DNA of 64,000 nucleotides from Sepiola atlantica (Eukaryota > Mollusca > Cephalopoda > Sepiida > Sepiolidae), in NCBI GenBank assembly GCA_963556195.1, contig OY744532.1, forward strand, positions 85,037,234 through 85,101,233, in the 5' to 3' direction. Shown here piece after piece: positions 9,830 through 21,050 of this stretch. A program made the position numbers and the translations under genes. Positions within the stretch are counted from its first letter, which is position 1. Every line of letters begins with the position of its first letter. The notes under the pieces are model-generated. The model saw only the letters and a program-made list of their open reading frames with translations. It did not search any database and was not told the origin of the DNA.

Positions 9830-10290
9830 TCTCCCCGATCTTAAAATCATCATTGAACCTTCAAAATCATTCTGTGTGGTATCAGTTGAGGAAGACCCCG
9901 TACAAACACACACCTCAGCACATTATCTGGTATTCTTTCAAATAGCACTGACAACTTCCGCAGATCTGCCAAATACATGTCTACAGTCTAAGCCGGACGT
10001 AACACACGTACCTCAAACTTCTCATAGGATGTAAATTCTGTCATCGGCAAAGGCAGTGAATAGAGCTCCCTTAATTCGTGTTGAATCGGATTGTCTTTCT
10101 TCAATTAGTTGCTGGTAAACTGCGAATGCTCCCCTAGTTAGGATGACATTTTCAAGCCGTTTCACTCCAGATAAGTCACACACTAATTCCACCTTCTCTA
10201 TCAATTCAACGACTGCTCCAGTCCTATCCAACACGAAAGTACTTGGACATTTTAAATACAGTTCTAAAAATAACCAATTCATGTCGGTGT
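9830..10290 (-). pseudogene. Ty3/Gypsy-type gag (capsid) relic
   Basis: On the minus strand an 86-codon frame (10282-10022) contains LIEKVELVCDL and GAFAVYQQLIEE, matching the capsid region of Gypsy gag proteins (W-x-KVELV, then GGAFAVYQQL). A frameshift near 10025 moves the reading to a second frame that reads YEKF, then TVDMYLADLRKLSVLF, then FVRGLPQLIP, the usual gag continuation. At least one stop interrupts this second part. So this is a frame-disrupted fragment of a few hundred bases; no protease or RT is attached. Confidence 0.7.
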
Positions 10291-10390
10291 CTCCATAGAC
10301 AAGTGATATATTTTAATCTTCTGTGAATAGTTAAAAAGAAAACTATAAAGTGAATGACCTCATGAAGCTTCGACATCACTGATCACTGTG

Positions 10391-10452
10391 TGAATAGAGC
10401 AGTGGATAAAAGCTCGGACTGTCGGAAGAACGATCGGGTTTCAGTCTCCGCT
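10391..10452 (+). repeat. tRNA-derived SINE head fragment
   Basis: GCAGTGGATAAAAGC resembles an A box and GGGTTTCAGTCTC a degraded B box about 30 bp later. Too degraded to name a family. Confidence 0.4.
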
Positions 10453-11552
10453 TGAAATGTGTGCCTATCTAGCAACACTGTATTTACAGGCAACACTGTA
10501 TTTTTTCGAATATTTTATTTAAAAACTTACTATTTAATATGTAATTTTAATGTAAAATGATCGCCCTGGGAAAAATTCTGATAAAACGTTTGTACAATGG
10601 ATGGTGTGCCTAACGATTGTCGGAAAGCAAGTAGAGTGACTATTTCACGCTTAATTTACATGTAAAATTAAACCCACATGTAAGGTTTTCTGCTGCTAGG
10701 AATCTTCTTTATTTTATGAATAATATTGTGCAAGACTCTACATTCTTTCAGTTGTATCAACTAACCAAATTAGTGAGTAGCCTAATTACTGAAAAGAAAT
10801 GACAAACAACTTTCGATTTTGAGACATAGAATCCGTGAAAAACTGATCTGTTTGGAAATGAAATTTACCCGTACTGGGACGAATATTCATCTAGTAAGCA
10901 TATTAAATAAAACAAATTCCAAGAACTTTGGAGTTGATGCAGCTATGTCGGAAACTTAGTTAAGTGGTCAATTCTGTCAGCAACCAAAAACAGGAAAAAC
11001 TAGCCGTGAACAATAACAAATTTATTTTAACACAGTCGCGTAATAAAAATAAAAAGTTGTTTTGCTCATTTGGGATGAAAGGTTTCGGAATTTAATTCGG
11101 GCCCAAAATTGACTAAGGGAAATTTTTAATTTTTTCTGTTTTTTTTTTGTCCAATAGATGAGGTTTTACTTTTAAAAATAAAATTTTAAAAAACATGACA
11201 CAAATATGGTATCTTTCTGTCTGATAATTTGTCTGTCCTTCTGTCTCTGGGAGTGGCAAGTCAAAACAAAGACCTATGCCAATATCTAACACAACCTTTT
11301 TAAAGTACAATTTAATCAAGAAAATATAATGGTGCTATTTATTTTACAGTAGATACATCGTATTTGCAGTTACAATTACAGCTGTATATTGATAGACGCG
11401 TTTTATTTTAATTTATTTCGAGTGTGACAAAGTAGAGGGATTCAGTGGAGAATTACGAAAGATCGGGACATTGGTATACATTGTTAGGCTCAAGTAAGGG
11501 AACCTCAAGAAATAAAATAATAGTCATGAATTCTAAATGCCCTGAGAGATCA
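10453..11552. other. Unassigned AT-rich DNA
   Basis: No recognisable gene or repeat in about 1.1 kb. Confidence 0.35.
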
Positions 11553-12440
11553 TTATTTTAACGATTTAAAACAATTTGTATTTCCCCCATTGAAAACCAC
11601 AATAGCAACGCTAGAGATGACTGAGGATTTAAGATCAGATCTAAGGTGAGATAAGTTCACGCAGCCGAGGAAGCCTTGCTTAACAAATTCCCCCGTGGGA
11701 AGCTGATGAAGCACTATAGTTACGTTCTGACCGATCACTTTGGAAGTTGCGACCGGTTTTTCATAAGACGGGCGACCCGTGATTAACAGGAGAAATCGCC
11801 AGCGGGTGGAACTATGATGAAGTAAAGGCGCCAATGAACGACTAAGTTCCTCCCTTTCGACGACCGTCGACCCCGACGTTGTGTACCCTGGTTTTCTGTT
11901 CGTCTTAATCGTCGGTCTAGCCGTGTCGTCCATTCCACTGACGTATCATCGAGGGCACGGCACTGGCTTACAAGTTTAGAAAAACAAACGCAACTCAGAA
12001 GACAAACAAAAAAGATAGATTATTTTTAGGTCTTACAGCCTTAGGTGAGTTTGTGATACCGTCGTGAAAAAGCGCCCTTCAAGCGCTAAAGTTCACATCT
12101 TATTTAACTGAACTTAAATTGTATGTCGAGACTATCAGTGACGTCACTCGTCAGCTCATCTCATAACCTGCTAAATCACTGCCGACCTCTGCTTGCTGAT
12201 CTATTCACCTCCGCTCTACCGGGCTTGACTCCAAACTGATCGTCCTCTCTCCGAGTCGTCAACACGTCTACTGTTCCGTAAACTGTCGCCTACCGTAAAA
12301 CTAACTCAACTTGCCGTAAACAAACGTACTGTTGTCAAATGTCGTCAAAACTCCAACCCTCAAACATCTAGTCATATCGGAAATCCTATATCTGGATTTT
12401 TTGTCTCTTCAGCCACTCCAACCTAACCTATGTCTGATCG
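11553..12440 (-). other. GC-richer block, possible LTR plus leader (minus strand)
   Basis: This block is less AT-rich than its surroundings. Read on the minus strand it has a TATA-like TTAAATAAG (about 12113-12105), and a 126-codon open frame (11933-11553) starts shortly after TGGAATGG. No domain is recognised in the frame. The minus-strand gag relic at 10290 lies downstream in the same orientation, so an old 5' LTR with leader is conceivable. No second LTR was found, so this is weak. Confidence 0.2.
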
Positions 12441-13326
12441 TTTTCGTGTGAGTTGGTGAATAATTTACCCCCATTGTTTTTCCACCCACCCTACCTCCGA
12501 CGGCTCCCACCTCCAGTAAATCATTTCCCATCACTGTTCAGGGCTTGGGCTACCACATACATCCATAGTATCAGACCAAAAGAAGTGGTTATAAGCAAGG
12601 TAGGTAGAATTTGGACGGGAAATTCCAAAGGAACGTTTCCAATTAATATAATGCGCGACAATTTTGCTTTTATTAAGTTTTTAAGACATGCTCTAAGATT
12701 TCGAGCTTTGAAGAGAGTTTTTCAGAGTTTGGGAAACGACATTGCCTTTCTCGCCCGACAAGAATTGCCTTGATTAACCCGAGGGAAATAGAAGCTTCTG
12801 TCCCCGTATGCCTCAAAACCTAACCATCGATTGTCTAGTAACTTAGCGAGACGAAGTTACAACATAACACAAGAGACATGGACCCGCAATCAACGAAACG
12901 CTTTTGTTCTTGTGACTACAAGTTTCGCGGAAATAATATTCTTATTTTTATATTAATACTATAAAAGTGTTCTATACCTCGCTCGGTTTAAATATATTCC
13001 TCACCCCTCAGTTGACGTTCATTTCTCTGATTGATTACGGTCTCGGGCTTTCTGATTCGTCAACACAGCTTATGGGGGTGAACGAAGATTCTGCAATGAA
13101 ACCAGTCTTCTTCTAGGAAACGGAAACGTTCACCAACTCTGTCGTTCAGTAAATAGTGCTAAAATCTAGGACGTCACAGAAATCACCTCCAGCAGTATGA
13201 CACCCGAACACGAACGGAAGTAACCAATCATGAGTATTACGTGATTTCATTTTTTTTTCATGGAAATAGCTCCAGACAAAGCGTGAAGCCACTTGCTGTA
13301 ATGAGCTAAAACAATTACTATTTTAA
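12441..13326. other. Unassigned DNA
   Basis: A 106-codon plus-strand open frame (12453-12773) has no recognisable domain, and its composition gives no support for coding. Nothing else is recognised. Confidence 0.3.
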
Positions 13327-13504
13327 GCAATCAGCCCGGCAGAAACTACGCCATTTCGGTGGCATTTTATCCGTCGGGTTGAGGTATTGCCGTGGGTAGT
13401 CCTAGGAGGGCACTCTCAAATGTCCCTCCTTCCCTCTTTGATGTGGAGTTAATTTATTGCTTTCTAGGGTGGCAGACCGGGGAATGCCGCCGAAGTTGTC
13501 CACC
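13327..13504 (+). mobile_element. Dispersed retroposon family U, copy 1
   Basis: Shares ordered blocks with the minus-strand copies at 38505-38760 and 55045-55345: GGCAG-AACT, ATTTCGGT, TTTTATC, GGGTTGAGGTAT, then a CTCTTTGATGTGGAGTTAAT-like block, ATTGCTTTCT, and CGGGGAATGCCG. Divergence among copies is considerable. It is not coding. Confidence 0.6.
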
Positions 13505-13616
13505 TTGTTTTTATAAGATCAAAATGTATTTTCTTTATAGGCGTTGGCTTGATTCTCCCCTACCTTCCAGCAACGTGGCACATCTTCCTGCGGTTGGAAG
13601 GTAGTACATACCGTCC

Positions 13617-13765
13617 TCAGCAATCAGTCAGACCAGTCGGCCATTGCGGTGGTCTTTTATCTGTCGGGCTATTGTATTAGTTTCAGATTGTCATTCGAGG
13701 TCCACTCTCCCAGGCCTTTATTTCACTCTTTGGGCAGGAGTTAGTTAATTGAAAACTGCCTGATT
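13617..13765 (+). mobile_element. Dispersed retroposon family U, copy 2 (tandem, shorter)
   Basis: Repeats the order CAATCAG, CGGCCATTGCGGTGG, TTTTATCTGTCGGG, CTCCCAGGCCTTTATTTCACTC, CTTTGGGCAGGAGTTAGTTAA of copy 1 about 291 bp downstream in the same orientation. Confidence 0.55.
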
Positions 13766-14812
13766 AAAAAAAAATTCTCGAGAAAAAATGTAGCAAATTG
13801 TTATAACTGTTTATCTTCGTCCGAAATAAATCCTTCATTAAAAAAAAATTATTCAGATAAGTGTATTTTTCTTTTAATTTTGACTGTTTGTACGAGAGCT
13901 CGGTTTGATTCGTTTTTTCTCGGCTGTTTACGTCAATCTCATTCGGCAAAGATCGGTTACGTTTAGTTCAAATTCTTTAGAAGCACCTAAATTTTAATAA
14001 ATAAAATAATAAATTCCCTTCAATACATCTTATAAAATTCAATTTTAACAATAATTATGAACAACAATTATTCAATACAAAATTGTACCGACATTCACCA
14101 CCGGTGTTAGTTTTCGTCCGTAATGGCCGACATTGAAAAACAAAATCAGTGAAGCCAACATTATTTCATACTACTCGAATTGGTTGTTAAAATTTAAAAT
14201 GAAAATAGAAAAGAAGTCATATTAAAGAAAAAATGGCGAAATTAAAACATAAGAAGGGATTTGTATTAACAAATGGATGTGTATTACCACATGGAAGTAC
14301 AGTATGTCTGTGTAGGTAAGTTTTGTTTTCATTTGTTTTCATTGCGTAAAACTACGTTATATTTTTTTTTTTTAGATTTACTTTATTTTACTTTTATTTC
14401 GCATCATTTGTCATTCCCAAAAACATATTTCTAACAGATGCAGTTAGTATTAATGGTAATCACGCGAGCTATTATTTATGCGGGATTCGGGTCGTATGGG
14501 TTGTTAGAATCTTAAAATCTCTTTTCAAAATACGTCGTTTTAATACGATTATCCAAATTGTAGTTTAAAAATTCATCGCAATTTATGATGCAACAAATAT
14601 ACATGAGTATATAGTTTTATATCAATACTTTTTTAAATAAAATATTGTTAAAAGTACAAACTAGTTAACCTTCAAGGAGTTTTAAACAAAAATAATACAT
14701 AATTTATATAAAATGCATTAGAATTTTAAATCCTCCAGCACGATTTGCTACATTTGTTAAACGGTAATATATAGAATAGTTTATTCTCGAGACCTCGTAG
14801 ACCACAAATATG
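13766..14812. other. Unassigned DNA with one possible small exon
   Basis: An ATG at 14234 in good context (AAAAATGGC) opens 28 codons that end at AGGTAAGT (14314-14321), a good splice-donor match. The peptide is not recognised. No partner exon is seen, so this is only a candidate first exon. The rest of the stretch shows nothing. Confidence 0.2.
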
Positions 14813-14866
14813 CCGGAACCCGGCTAGTTTTAACATTTTCACACGTTAAAACTAGCTGGGTTCGGT
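14813..14866. repeat. Hairpin, 22-bp arms
   Basis: CCGGAACCCGGCTAGTTTTAAC-type left arm (14813-14834) pairs with GTTAAAACTAGCTGGGTTCGG-type right arm (14845-14866) around a 10-bp loop with few mismatches. Confidence 0.75.
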
Positions 14867-14921
14867 AGAGACTGTTATTCTAATGCGTTTGATATCAATT
14901 ATAGGTCGTTGTCAATAAAAA

Positions 14922-15283
14922 TGTACGACAAAAAATTGCAGTTCCAAATAAATTAACAGGAAAACTCTTACGTAGATTTACGTACCAGGCAATAGTAGGT
15001 ATCTACGTCAAAAAATAAGGAAGATTATCAAGTAGTATTTTGAATAAAAATAGAAATCAGTTTGATCATATTTTCTGATCGCTATTGATAAGGGTGCAAA
15101 TAACGTACAACAGGGGAGATAAGTTAGTTAAGTCATAATCGATTGCGATCCGGAAAAATATGATAAAACTGATTATTTTAAATTAAAATTGTACTCAATA
15201 TTTTTACCTATTTTTGCCTCATACATAAGTATATTAAAGAACTTTCCTGTTAATTTATTTGAAACTGCGGTTTTCATCTGTAC
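14922..15283. mobile_element. Foldback (inverted repeat) element
   Basis: The outer arms (14922-14970 and 15234-15283) share CAAATAAATTAACAGGAAA in inverted orientation. An inner pair (about 15056-15085 and 15145-15175) shares ATCAGTTT-ATCATATTTT-type sequence. The element of about 360 bp folds on itself and has no coding capacity. Small non-autonomous DNA transposons look like this. Confidence 0.6.
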
Positions 15284-15308
15284 ATTTATATTGGCAAGCA
15301 CCCAGTTT

Positions 15309-15373
15309 TGTGTTGTTTATTTTTTTACGAGCTCCAGAGTGTAAACGTGTCTGTACTTTTACCAAAACGTGTT
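15309..15373 (-). repeat. 65-bp dispersed repeat, inverted partner at 16051-16115
   Basis: Reverse complement of 16051-16115 with about two differences, including TAAACGTGTCTGTACTTTTA. The partner stops exactly where the foldback element at 16114 begins. Confidence 0.75.
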
Positions 15374-15385
15374 TTACTTATTTAA

Positions 15386-15538
15386 TTTTTTTACATTAAA
15401 AGTTAATCTTTCGTCCTGCCATTTTAAGAGATTTTTCGAAATTTTTTTTACTACCTTACCCGGCGTAAGGTAGTAAAAAAAATATCGAAAAATCTCTAAA
15501 AATGGCAGTACGAAAGATTAACTTTTATGTTAAAAAAA
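15386..15538. repeat. Nearly perfect palindrome, ~74-bp arms, 5-bp loop
   Basis: Arms 15386-15459 and 15465-15538 pair around CCGGC with very few mismatches; the core is CTACCTTAC/GTAAGGTAG. This is one of the tightest foldbacks in the window and fits a palindromic MITE. Confidence 0.85.
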
Positions 15539-15684
15539 AAAAAAAGGCTGTGGCGGAATTGATGACCTTGAGCCAGAATCGAGCGGTGGAGATGGCCCGG
15601 ACTTACTTCATCCCCGCAGTAAGAGGGTCCGCCTTTGCCTGGCTTGCAGATGGGAAGGGAAATACGTTTTGGCTTACTAGTTTT

Positions 15685-15740
15685 CTAGTGAGGATTGAAC
15701 TCGCAACCTCGAAGTAACAAATCTACTGGTTGTTGCACAA
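15685..15740 (-). repeat. tRNA-derived SINE head fragment
   Basis: On the minus strand CTTCGAGGTTGCGAGTTCAATCC resembles the anticodon-to-T-arm part of a tRNA, with B box GAGTTCAATCC (about 15701-15691). The A-box side is not clear. Confidence 0.45.
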
Positions 15741-16050
15741 TAATACGTGGATTCGCCTTGACGACAAATAGATTATGATTATGATCATGAAAATGATTGT
15801 TTTTTCTGATTGGTCAAGCGGAATTAACTGAAGGAATATCTGCTAATAAAAGAGAAGAAAATCAGGAGAAGGAAAAGTGAGTGTCGAGTGAGATTCTGCG
15901 GTGAGCCGAATTCTTTTTCGTTCATTGGAGCTCAAAGTTACACAGAGGTTTTTTTGTGCTTCTACAGGAATTGAACCGAACTGTTCTTTTTATTTTGTTT
16001 AACGTTTGGAGTTTAGTCATAGACTTCTGAATTCCCATTTTCATAAGTAT

Positions 16051-16115
16051 AACACGTTTTGGTAAAAGTACAGACACGTTTACACTCTGGAACTCGTAAA
16101 AAAAATAAACAACAC
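16051..16115 (+). repeat. 65-bp dispersed repeat, inverted partner of 15309-15373
   Basis: Begins AACACGTTTTGGTAAAAGTA. It ends at the left terminus of the adjacent foldback element, suggesting that element interrupted it. Confidence 0.75.
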
Positions 16116-16785
16116 AGGGTTTACCCCCTAAACATGTTAAAATTCTACTTGTTTGTGGGCAAATATATTTAAACAGCCTAAAAAATATCCGTAAAGAAGG
16201 AATTAAAAGAATATTGATAATTAAGATTTTACAGTGGGGGATCACTTTCCTTTATAAATTTAACGTAAAATCAGCACCTATTTCCTGGCCACTAAGCGTA
16301 AAACGAGACATGTAACCGACTTGAGTTTTTAATTTTGTGGGGGGATTTTTTAAGAATAAAAACACGTAAAAATGTAGCCAATTTAATGGGGGGGCTAGGG
16401 TTTAGGGTTAGGAGTAGCGATTAGGGTTAGTGTTTATTACGTTAAAAAATCCCCTTCACTAAATCTAAATTGCCTAAATCCTTACGTTTTTATGAAATAA
16501 ATACCCCCCTCCCCCCCAAAAAAAAATAAAAACAAAATTGGCTAAATTTTTACGTGTTTTTATTACCCTACAAAAGTCGGTTACATGTCTCGTTTTACAG
16601 GAAGTGGCTAGGAAATGGGTTCTCATTTTACGTTAAATTTATAAAGGAAAGTGATCCCCCACTCTAAAATCTTAAATATTTATTTATTTTTTTAAATTCC
16701 TTCTTTGCGGATATTTTTTTAGGCTGTTAAAATGTATTTGCACAAAAAACGTAGAATTTGAACTTTTTTAGGAGTAAACTGCGCT
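16114..16785. mobile_element. Foldback MITE with ~270-bp TIRs and telomere-like core
   Basis: Left arm about 16114-16385 and right arm about 16534-16785 are reverse complements with indels. Shared blocks include GGGGGATCACTTTCCTTTAT, ACGAGACATGTAACCGACTT, AATAAAAACACGTAAAAAT and AAAGAAGGAATT. The core (about 16390-16440) contains TAGGGTTTAGGGTTAGG, a TTAGGG-like stretch. No transposase is present. Confidence 0.75.
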
Positions 16786-17036
16786 GGCTAAGATAGTAAA
16801 ATTTACCGATTTTTCTTCTCTCCTATTATAGTGTTTATTTAAGAGTGTTTTTCTATGGTATATTTTAAGCTCGACTCCTGAACTAAAAATGGCAGATTAA
16901 AATAAAATAACATGAACACGTTAGGCAATACTTACTAGTGATTAAAAAAAGTAGGGTTCAGCAAATATTCTGGAATGAAATCCTACAGATTCATAATTAT
17001 CTAAGAAATAAAAATGTCGATGCTTATTTACATTAG

Positions 17037-17138
17037 AGACCCACGCTAACTCTGACACTGTCGTTAGGGTCAGGGTGGGATTATGGTAAAGGTTAGGTTT
17101 TAGAGATTATGGTCATGGTCAAAGTTAGCGTGGGTCTT
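17037..17138. mobile_element. Short MITE-like hairpin with telomere-like core
   Basis: AGACCCACGCTAACTCTGAC (17037-17056) pairs with GTCAAAGTTAGCGTGGGTCT (17119-17138), with one mismatch region. The inside is rich in GTTAGGGTCAGGG-type sequence. Confidence 0.65.
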
Positions 17139-18360
17139 TAGAATTTCGATAGTATGCGTGAATTTATGAGATTTACACTATTTTTATTCTCTATTTCAAA
17201 AGTGCTATGTCAGGTGAAGCAATCATTGTCACTACGTTATTCTTTTACAGATTTTTTTTTCTTTTTTCCTCTGAAAATGAGATTTGATTACTTAAATTTA
17301 AATACATTTTGTAATAGTTATGTGCCTAAATTGATTGACTTAATCCAAAACTCTAACCGTAAAACGCAAGTCTACAGTAATCTAAAACTTCTATTATTAT
17401 CTTATTAAAAAAAAACGTTTGAATTCTTATTTTCAAAATAAGTCTGAATAATCTCCATTAAGAATTCATGACAATGGCGGAAAAATGTTAAAATCACTAT
17501 GTATTTTCTATAAGTTTCATGTTATCTTAATTTTAACTGTCATGATTTTCTCTGTCGAATTCGGGAAGCGCTCCAAAAAATGCTAGATTCTCTTTCTTCG
17601 TTTTACATGAAAAATAATATGCTAGATTCTTTTATAAAAAATCGATATTAAATTTAATATTTTTACTTTGTTACTAAATATAAAATTGCAATATGGTTTT
17701 AAACCTACACAAACATAATATTATCTTTTGAAGTGAATTCGAGACACCGGAAACATACACACGTTTAGAACATGTTTTAATGACCAATTGTGAGATGTTT
17801 TTAGACTTTTAAGTCCACTTTACTATTACTCTAATTTCTATAATTATATTATCATAATCAACATCGTGTATGGTTTTCGGTCTGTTTTGTCACGACCAAA
17901 TACATTTAAAGACGACAGATTGAATTATTCTATTTAGATTGACTATGAATCATAATTTAAAATTCAAAACTATTTCAGAATCCTATTCTTTTTAATTGCG
18001 AAATTAAGTACAACAGAATGCATTTCCGTTTCTTTGTAAACAAGTCAGATATTTTTATGTTTTGTTAACAGCTAAAAAGTAAAATATAAACTGAATTACT
18101 TCGTGACCTTCAAAATGTTCAATATTTAAACTAAATTAGAATTTTTGAATTCATTTATAAAAAAAATGTAAAAAATGTGGAAGCTAATTGCATTGAAGTA
18201 TTTCATTACCCCAGAAATATTACTTATACTTTTGAAAATTTAGTTCAATTGATAACGTAATTACTAACCGATATCGGGCTAATATCAATGAGTAATATCA
18301 GTTTTATCCTTGTTCAGAGGAGGAGATATCCGATTTGGGTGGGGAAATATTTATTTGTAT
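17139..18360. other. Unassigned AT-rich DNA
   Basis: No gene or repeat family is recognised. An 84-codon open frame at 17154-17408 is Leu/Phe/Ser-rich and shows no domain. Confidence 0.35.
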
Positions 18361-18790
18361 CCCATACAAAGTGCCCATTTTGAACATGAAGCCATTCAGA
18401 GAATCCTTAAAACCACGCGTGACTTTTGAGTGGACTGCCGATCTGCAGCACGCCTTTGAGGAAGCAAAAGCCCTGATCACCAATGAAATTAAGCATGGTG
18501 TGGAGATCTTCGACAAAGGTAGACCTACTTGCCTAGCAACTGACCGGAGCAAAGACAGCACAGGAGTATGGCTATACTAGAAGCATTGCACCTGCCCTAA
18601 ACCCCACAAGCCATTCTGTTGCAAGGAGGGATAGAAAATATTCCTGGTAGACAGCAGATTCACGCCCTCTGCTGAATCCCGCTACGCTCCCATAGAAGGC
18701 GAAGCCCTAGCAGTAGTAGAAGCACTAGATAAAGCAAATCATTTTGTTATATTATTCACAGAAATTATTAAGATCGGGGCGACCTCATAC
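18361..18790 (+). pseudogene. Ty3/Gypsy pol relic: RT end and RNase H
   Basis: The reading starts with FEWTADLQHAFEEAKALI, the sequence that links RT thumb to RNase H in Gypsy pol. It continues through CLATDRSKDSTGVWLY, corresponding to the first strand of a reverse-transcriptase-like RNase H. Stops fall at 18578-18580 and near 18632. The same frame then reads SRYAPIEGEALAVVEALDKA, the usual RNase H helix containing the catalytic Glu. The frame shifts near 18780. The element is 5' truncated: no gag, protease or RT palm is found upstream. Confidence 0.85.
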
Positions 18791-19440
18791 TGTCTGTGAA
18801 TAACAAACCTCTCATTAAGGTATTTGGCGACAGACACCTAGATAACATATCCAACCCACGCCTCCGAAACCTCAAAGAGAACCCCCTACGCTATCGCTTC
18901 CTGATTGTCCATATCCCAGACCCCGCCACCGTGCCAGTGACGCCCTGTCCCGCCACCCCTGCAGTTCGGCTGACCATTTACAGCTACCTGATGACGCTGC
19001 TGCAGCCCGATATACTACATCACTGCCTCAGCCGATTCTCAATTCTATCCGCCATGCCACCACCCCCCGACCATGAAGTTTTCTCCTCTGACATTAGCGA
19101 CAGCACCACCATAGAGTCGATCTCTTGTTATGACATCCACACTGCCACCGCCAGTGACCAAGCCATGGTGCGGCTACTTGATACTATAGAAGACGACTTT
19201 TCAGCTGCAAAAATAAACATCCCGGAAGACGTCCGTCCATTCTACCAGTATCGTGATAATCTGAACAGTTTTGATTGTGTGGTGTTTTACCATGATCGCA
19301 TAGTAATCCCTAAATGTCTTCAGTCTAGAGTACTAGTCCTTGCACTCGGCTCACCAAGGCGTCTCTCGGATGTGCTCCAGAGCGGAGTCCTCGTTCTTCT
19401 GGCACGGTATGAACACCACCATCTCAATTATGCGTGAGAA
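18780..19440 (+). pseudogene. Ty3/Gypsy pol relic: RNase H end to integrase zinc-binding region
   Basis: After the frameshift the reading gives LSVNNKPLIKVFGDR, then NPRLRNLKENPLRYRF and VHIPD, the standard end of Gypsy RNase H. A 213-codon open frame (18796-19437) covers this and a Ser/Thr/Pro/Asp-rich linker, then YRDNLNSFDCVVFYHDRIVIP. The HQG part of the integrase HHCC zinc-binding motif appears only in another frame from about 19350 on, so a one-base indel lies near 19340-19352. Confidence 0.8.
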
Positions 19441-20190
19441 ATAGTCTTATTGCAACCGCATGCCACCAACCCCGCCCATCCAGCCAACGTACACATTTCA
19501 GGCGATAGTTGCAGATTATTTCACATGCCGAGGCCACCATTATTTGGTCATTGTCGACCGTTACAGTAACTTGGCCATGTGGAAGAAACAGCTGATGGAT
19601 CAATAAGTCTAACCCAAGCTTTACGCAGAACCTTCGTCACTTAGGGTATATCAGAAGAACTTTCATCAGATAATGGCCCAGAGTTCACAGCCTCAGCAAC
19701 TGAGCGCTTCCTTAAAGCATGGCGGGTAAGTCATAGGCACTCATCAGTGACTTTTCCCCACAGTAACTGCGAGGCAGAAATCGGGGTGAAAACTGCCAAG
19801 CACATGCTGGTAAATAACACGAATACATCGGGATCTCTAGACACTGACTCATTTCAGAGAACCATGTTGCAGTACAAAAACACACCGGACCGGGGCACTG
19901 GCTTATTCCCAGCAATGTGTCTGTTTGGACGACCCATCCAAGACTTCATGCCTATACATCCAGGTAAATACACACCCCACTCCACTTGGCAGCAACCCCC
20001 CCCCCAGGCTAGAGAGGAGACCCTCCGTAACCGCCACATGCGCGACGCTGAAATGCTCTCTGAACATGCTGTCAATCTACCCCCTCTCAAAGTTGGAGAC
20101 TATGTAAGATTCCAAAACCAGGTAGGACCTCACCCAAATAAATGGGATACGACTGGGAGCATCATAGAAGTTCGGCAGTTCCATTATATG
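19440..20190 (+). pseudogene. Ty3/Gypsy pol relic: integrase catalytic core
   Basis: The core starts near 19496. The three catalytic acidic residues of the DDE integrase are visible: D in FQAIVADYF, D in SSDNGPEF, and E in CEAEIGVKTAKHML. The reading is broken by stops near 19600 and 19650. The later part (19747-20193) is open for 148 codons and includes YKNTPDRGTGLFPAMCLFGR, a standard Gypsy integrase segment, then LKVGDYVRFQNQ. So the active-site residues survive, but the frame does not. Confidence 0.85.
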
Positions 20191-20651
20191 TAATACGTGT
20201 TGATGGCTATGGACGTGTCACTCTCCGAAACAGGGGTTTCCTACGACGCTACACTCCTGTTGTAGAGAGAGGACCTATCACTTTATTTGCAGGCCCTTAT
20301 CCTCAACCACCCTCCTCTTCCGTATTAACCAAATCCGACCCAGGAGTCAGACCTACTTCAGCTGACCCAGTTACTCAGCCTGAGCCCCAATCACTGGTCA
20401 GCCCTGAACCTCACCTGACTCATTCCCCTGTGGTTTCCCCACCCAGACCACCGGCTTTTACGAACCCACGAAGCCGTGTTCCCTCAACGCAAACTTTTAA
20501 GAAGCTGCCTCGAGCCCTGTCCAGACTACTCCCCCACAACAGTGCCGGGCATCAAGAAATGCAACCCCTACAACCTAGACGGGATCCAACCATACAACCG
20601 ACTCAGAATATCAGTCCTACACGAACTGATGAACTTTCTGCAATCTAACTT
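20142..20651 (+). pseudogene. Ty3/Gypsy pol relic: integrase C-terminal region and Pro-rich tail
   Basis: A frame switch near 20185 continues the integrase C-terminus (KWDTTGSIIEV in the upstream frame, then YVIRVDGYGRVTLRNRGFLRR here). A Pro/Ser-rich tail to a stop at 20646-20648 follows. This 168-codon frame is the longest intact piece of the relic's 3' end. Confidence 0.8.
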
Positions 20652-20799
20652 ATTTCATTAACAAACATTCCAGCAAGTATTGTTCGATCACTATAATTTT
20701 GACTTTGTTTCTCATAAGGAACTTTTCCATATTTGCTGCTTGACTAAACTAGTATATCAGAGTGTCAGTCGTTGCCACTCAATAATCGCGCCGAAGACT

Positions 20800-21050
20800 T
20801 AAGGGGGCGTATAGGATTGTAGTTTATTGGAGTGTTACCTAATGCCCCTTATTAGTAATCCCATGTTTTTGTGTTGTTATTTAGGTTTACAAATAGACTA
20901 ATCAGACATTGTAATTGACAAAGAGTAATTCATGCCTGCTCATTTAAAGCTGCATATCCCCTACATAAAAAGACCCGAACTTCTGTCTCATTGTGCCTTC
21001 GTATGTATGCACGTTAATAGACTAAACGGTATCTTAATAAGTACATTTTA
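20800..21050 (+). mobile_element. Candidate 3' LTR of the Gypsy relic
   Basis: A purine run CTTAAGGGGGCG (about 20798-20809), the expected position of a polypurine tract, follows the pol stop by about 150 bp. Beyond it is a promoter-like CTACATAAAAAGACCCG (about 20960). Exact LTR ends cannot be set without the 5' copy, which is not in the window. Confidence 0.35.

Noticed and set aside
11553..11933. 126-codon minus-strand frame as a host gene
   Set aside because: No recognised domain, no splice context, and it lies in a block that may be an old LTR and leader.
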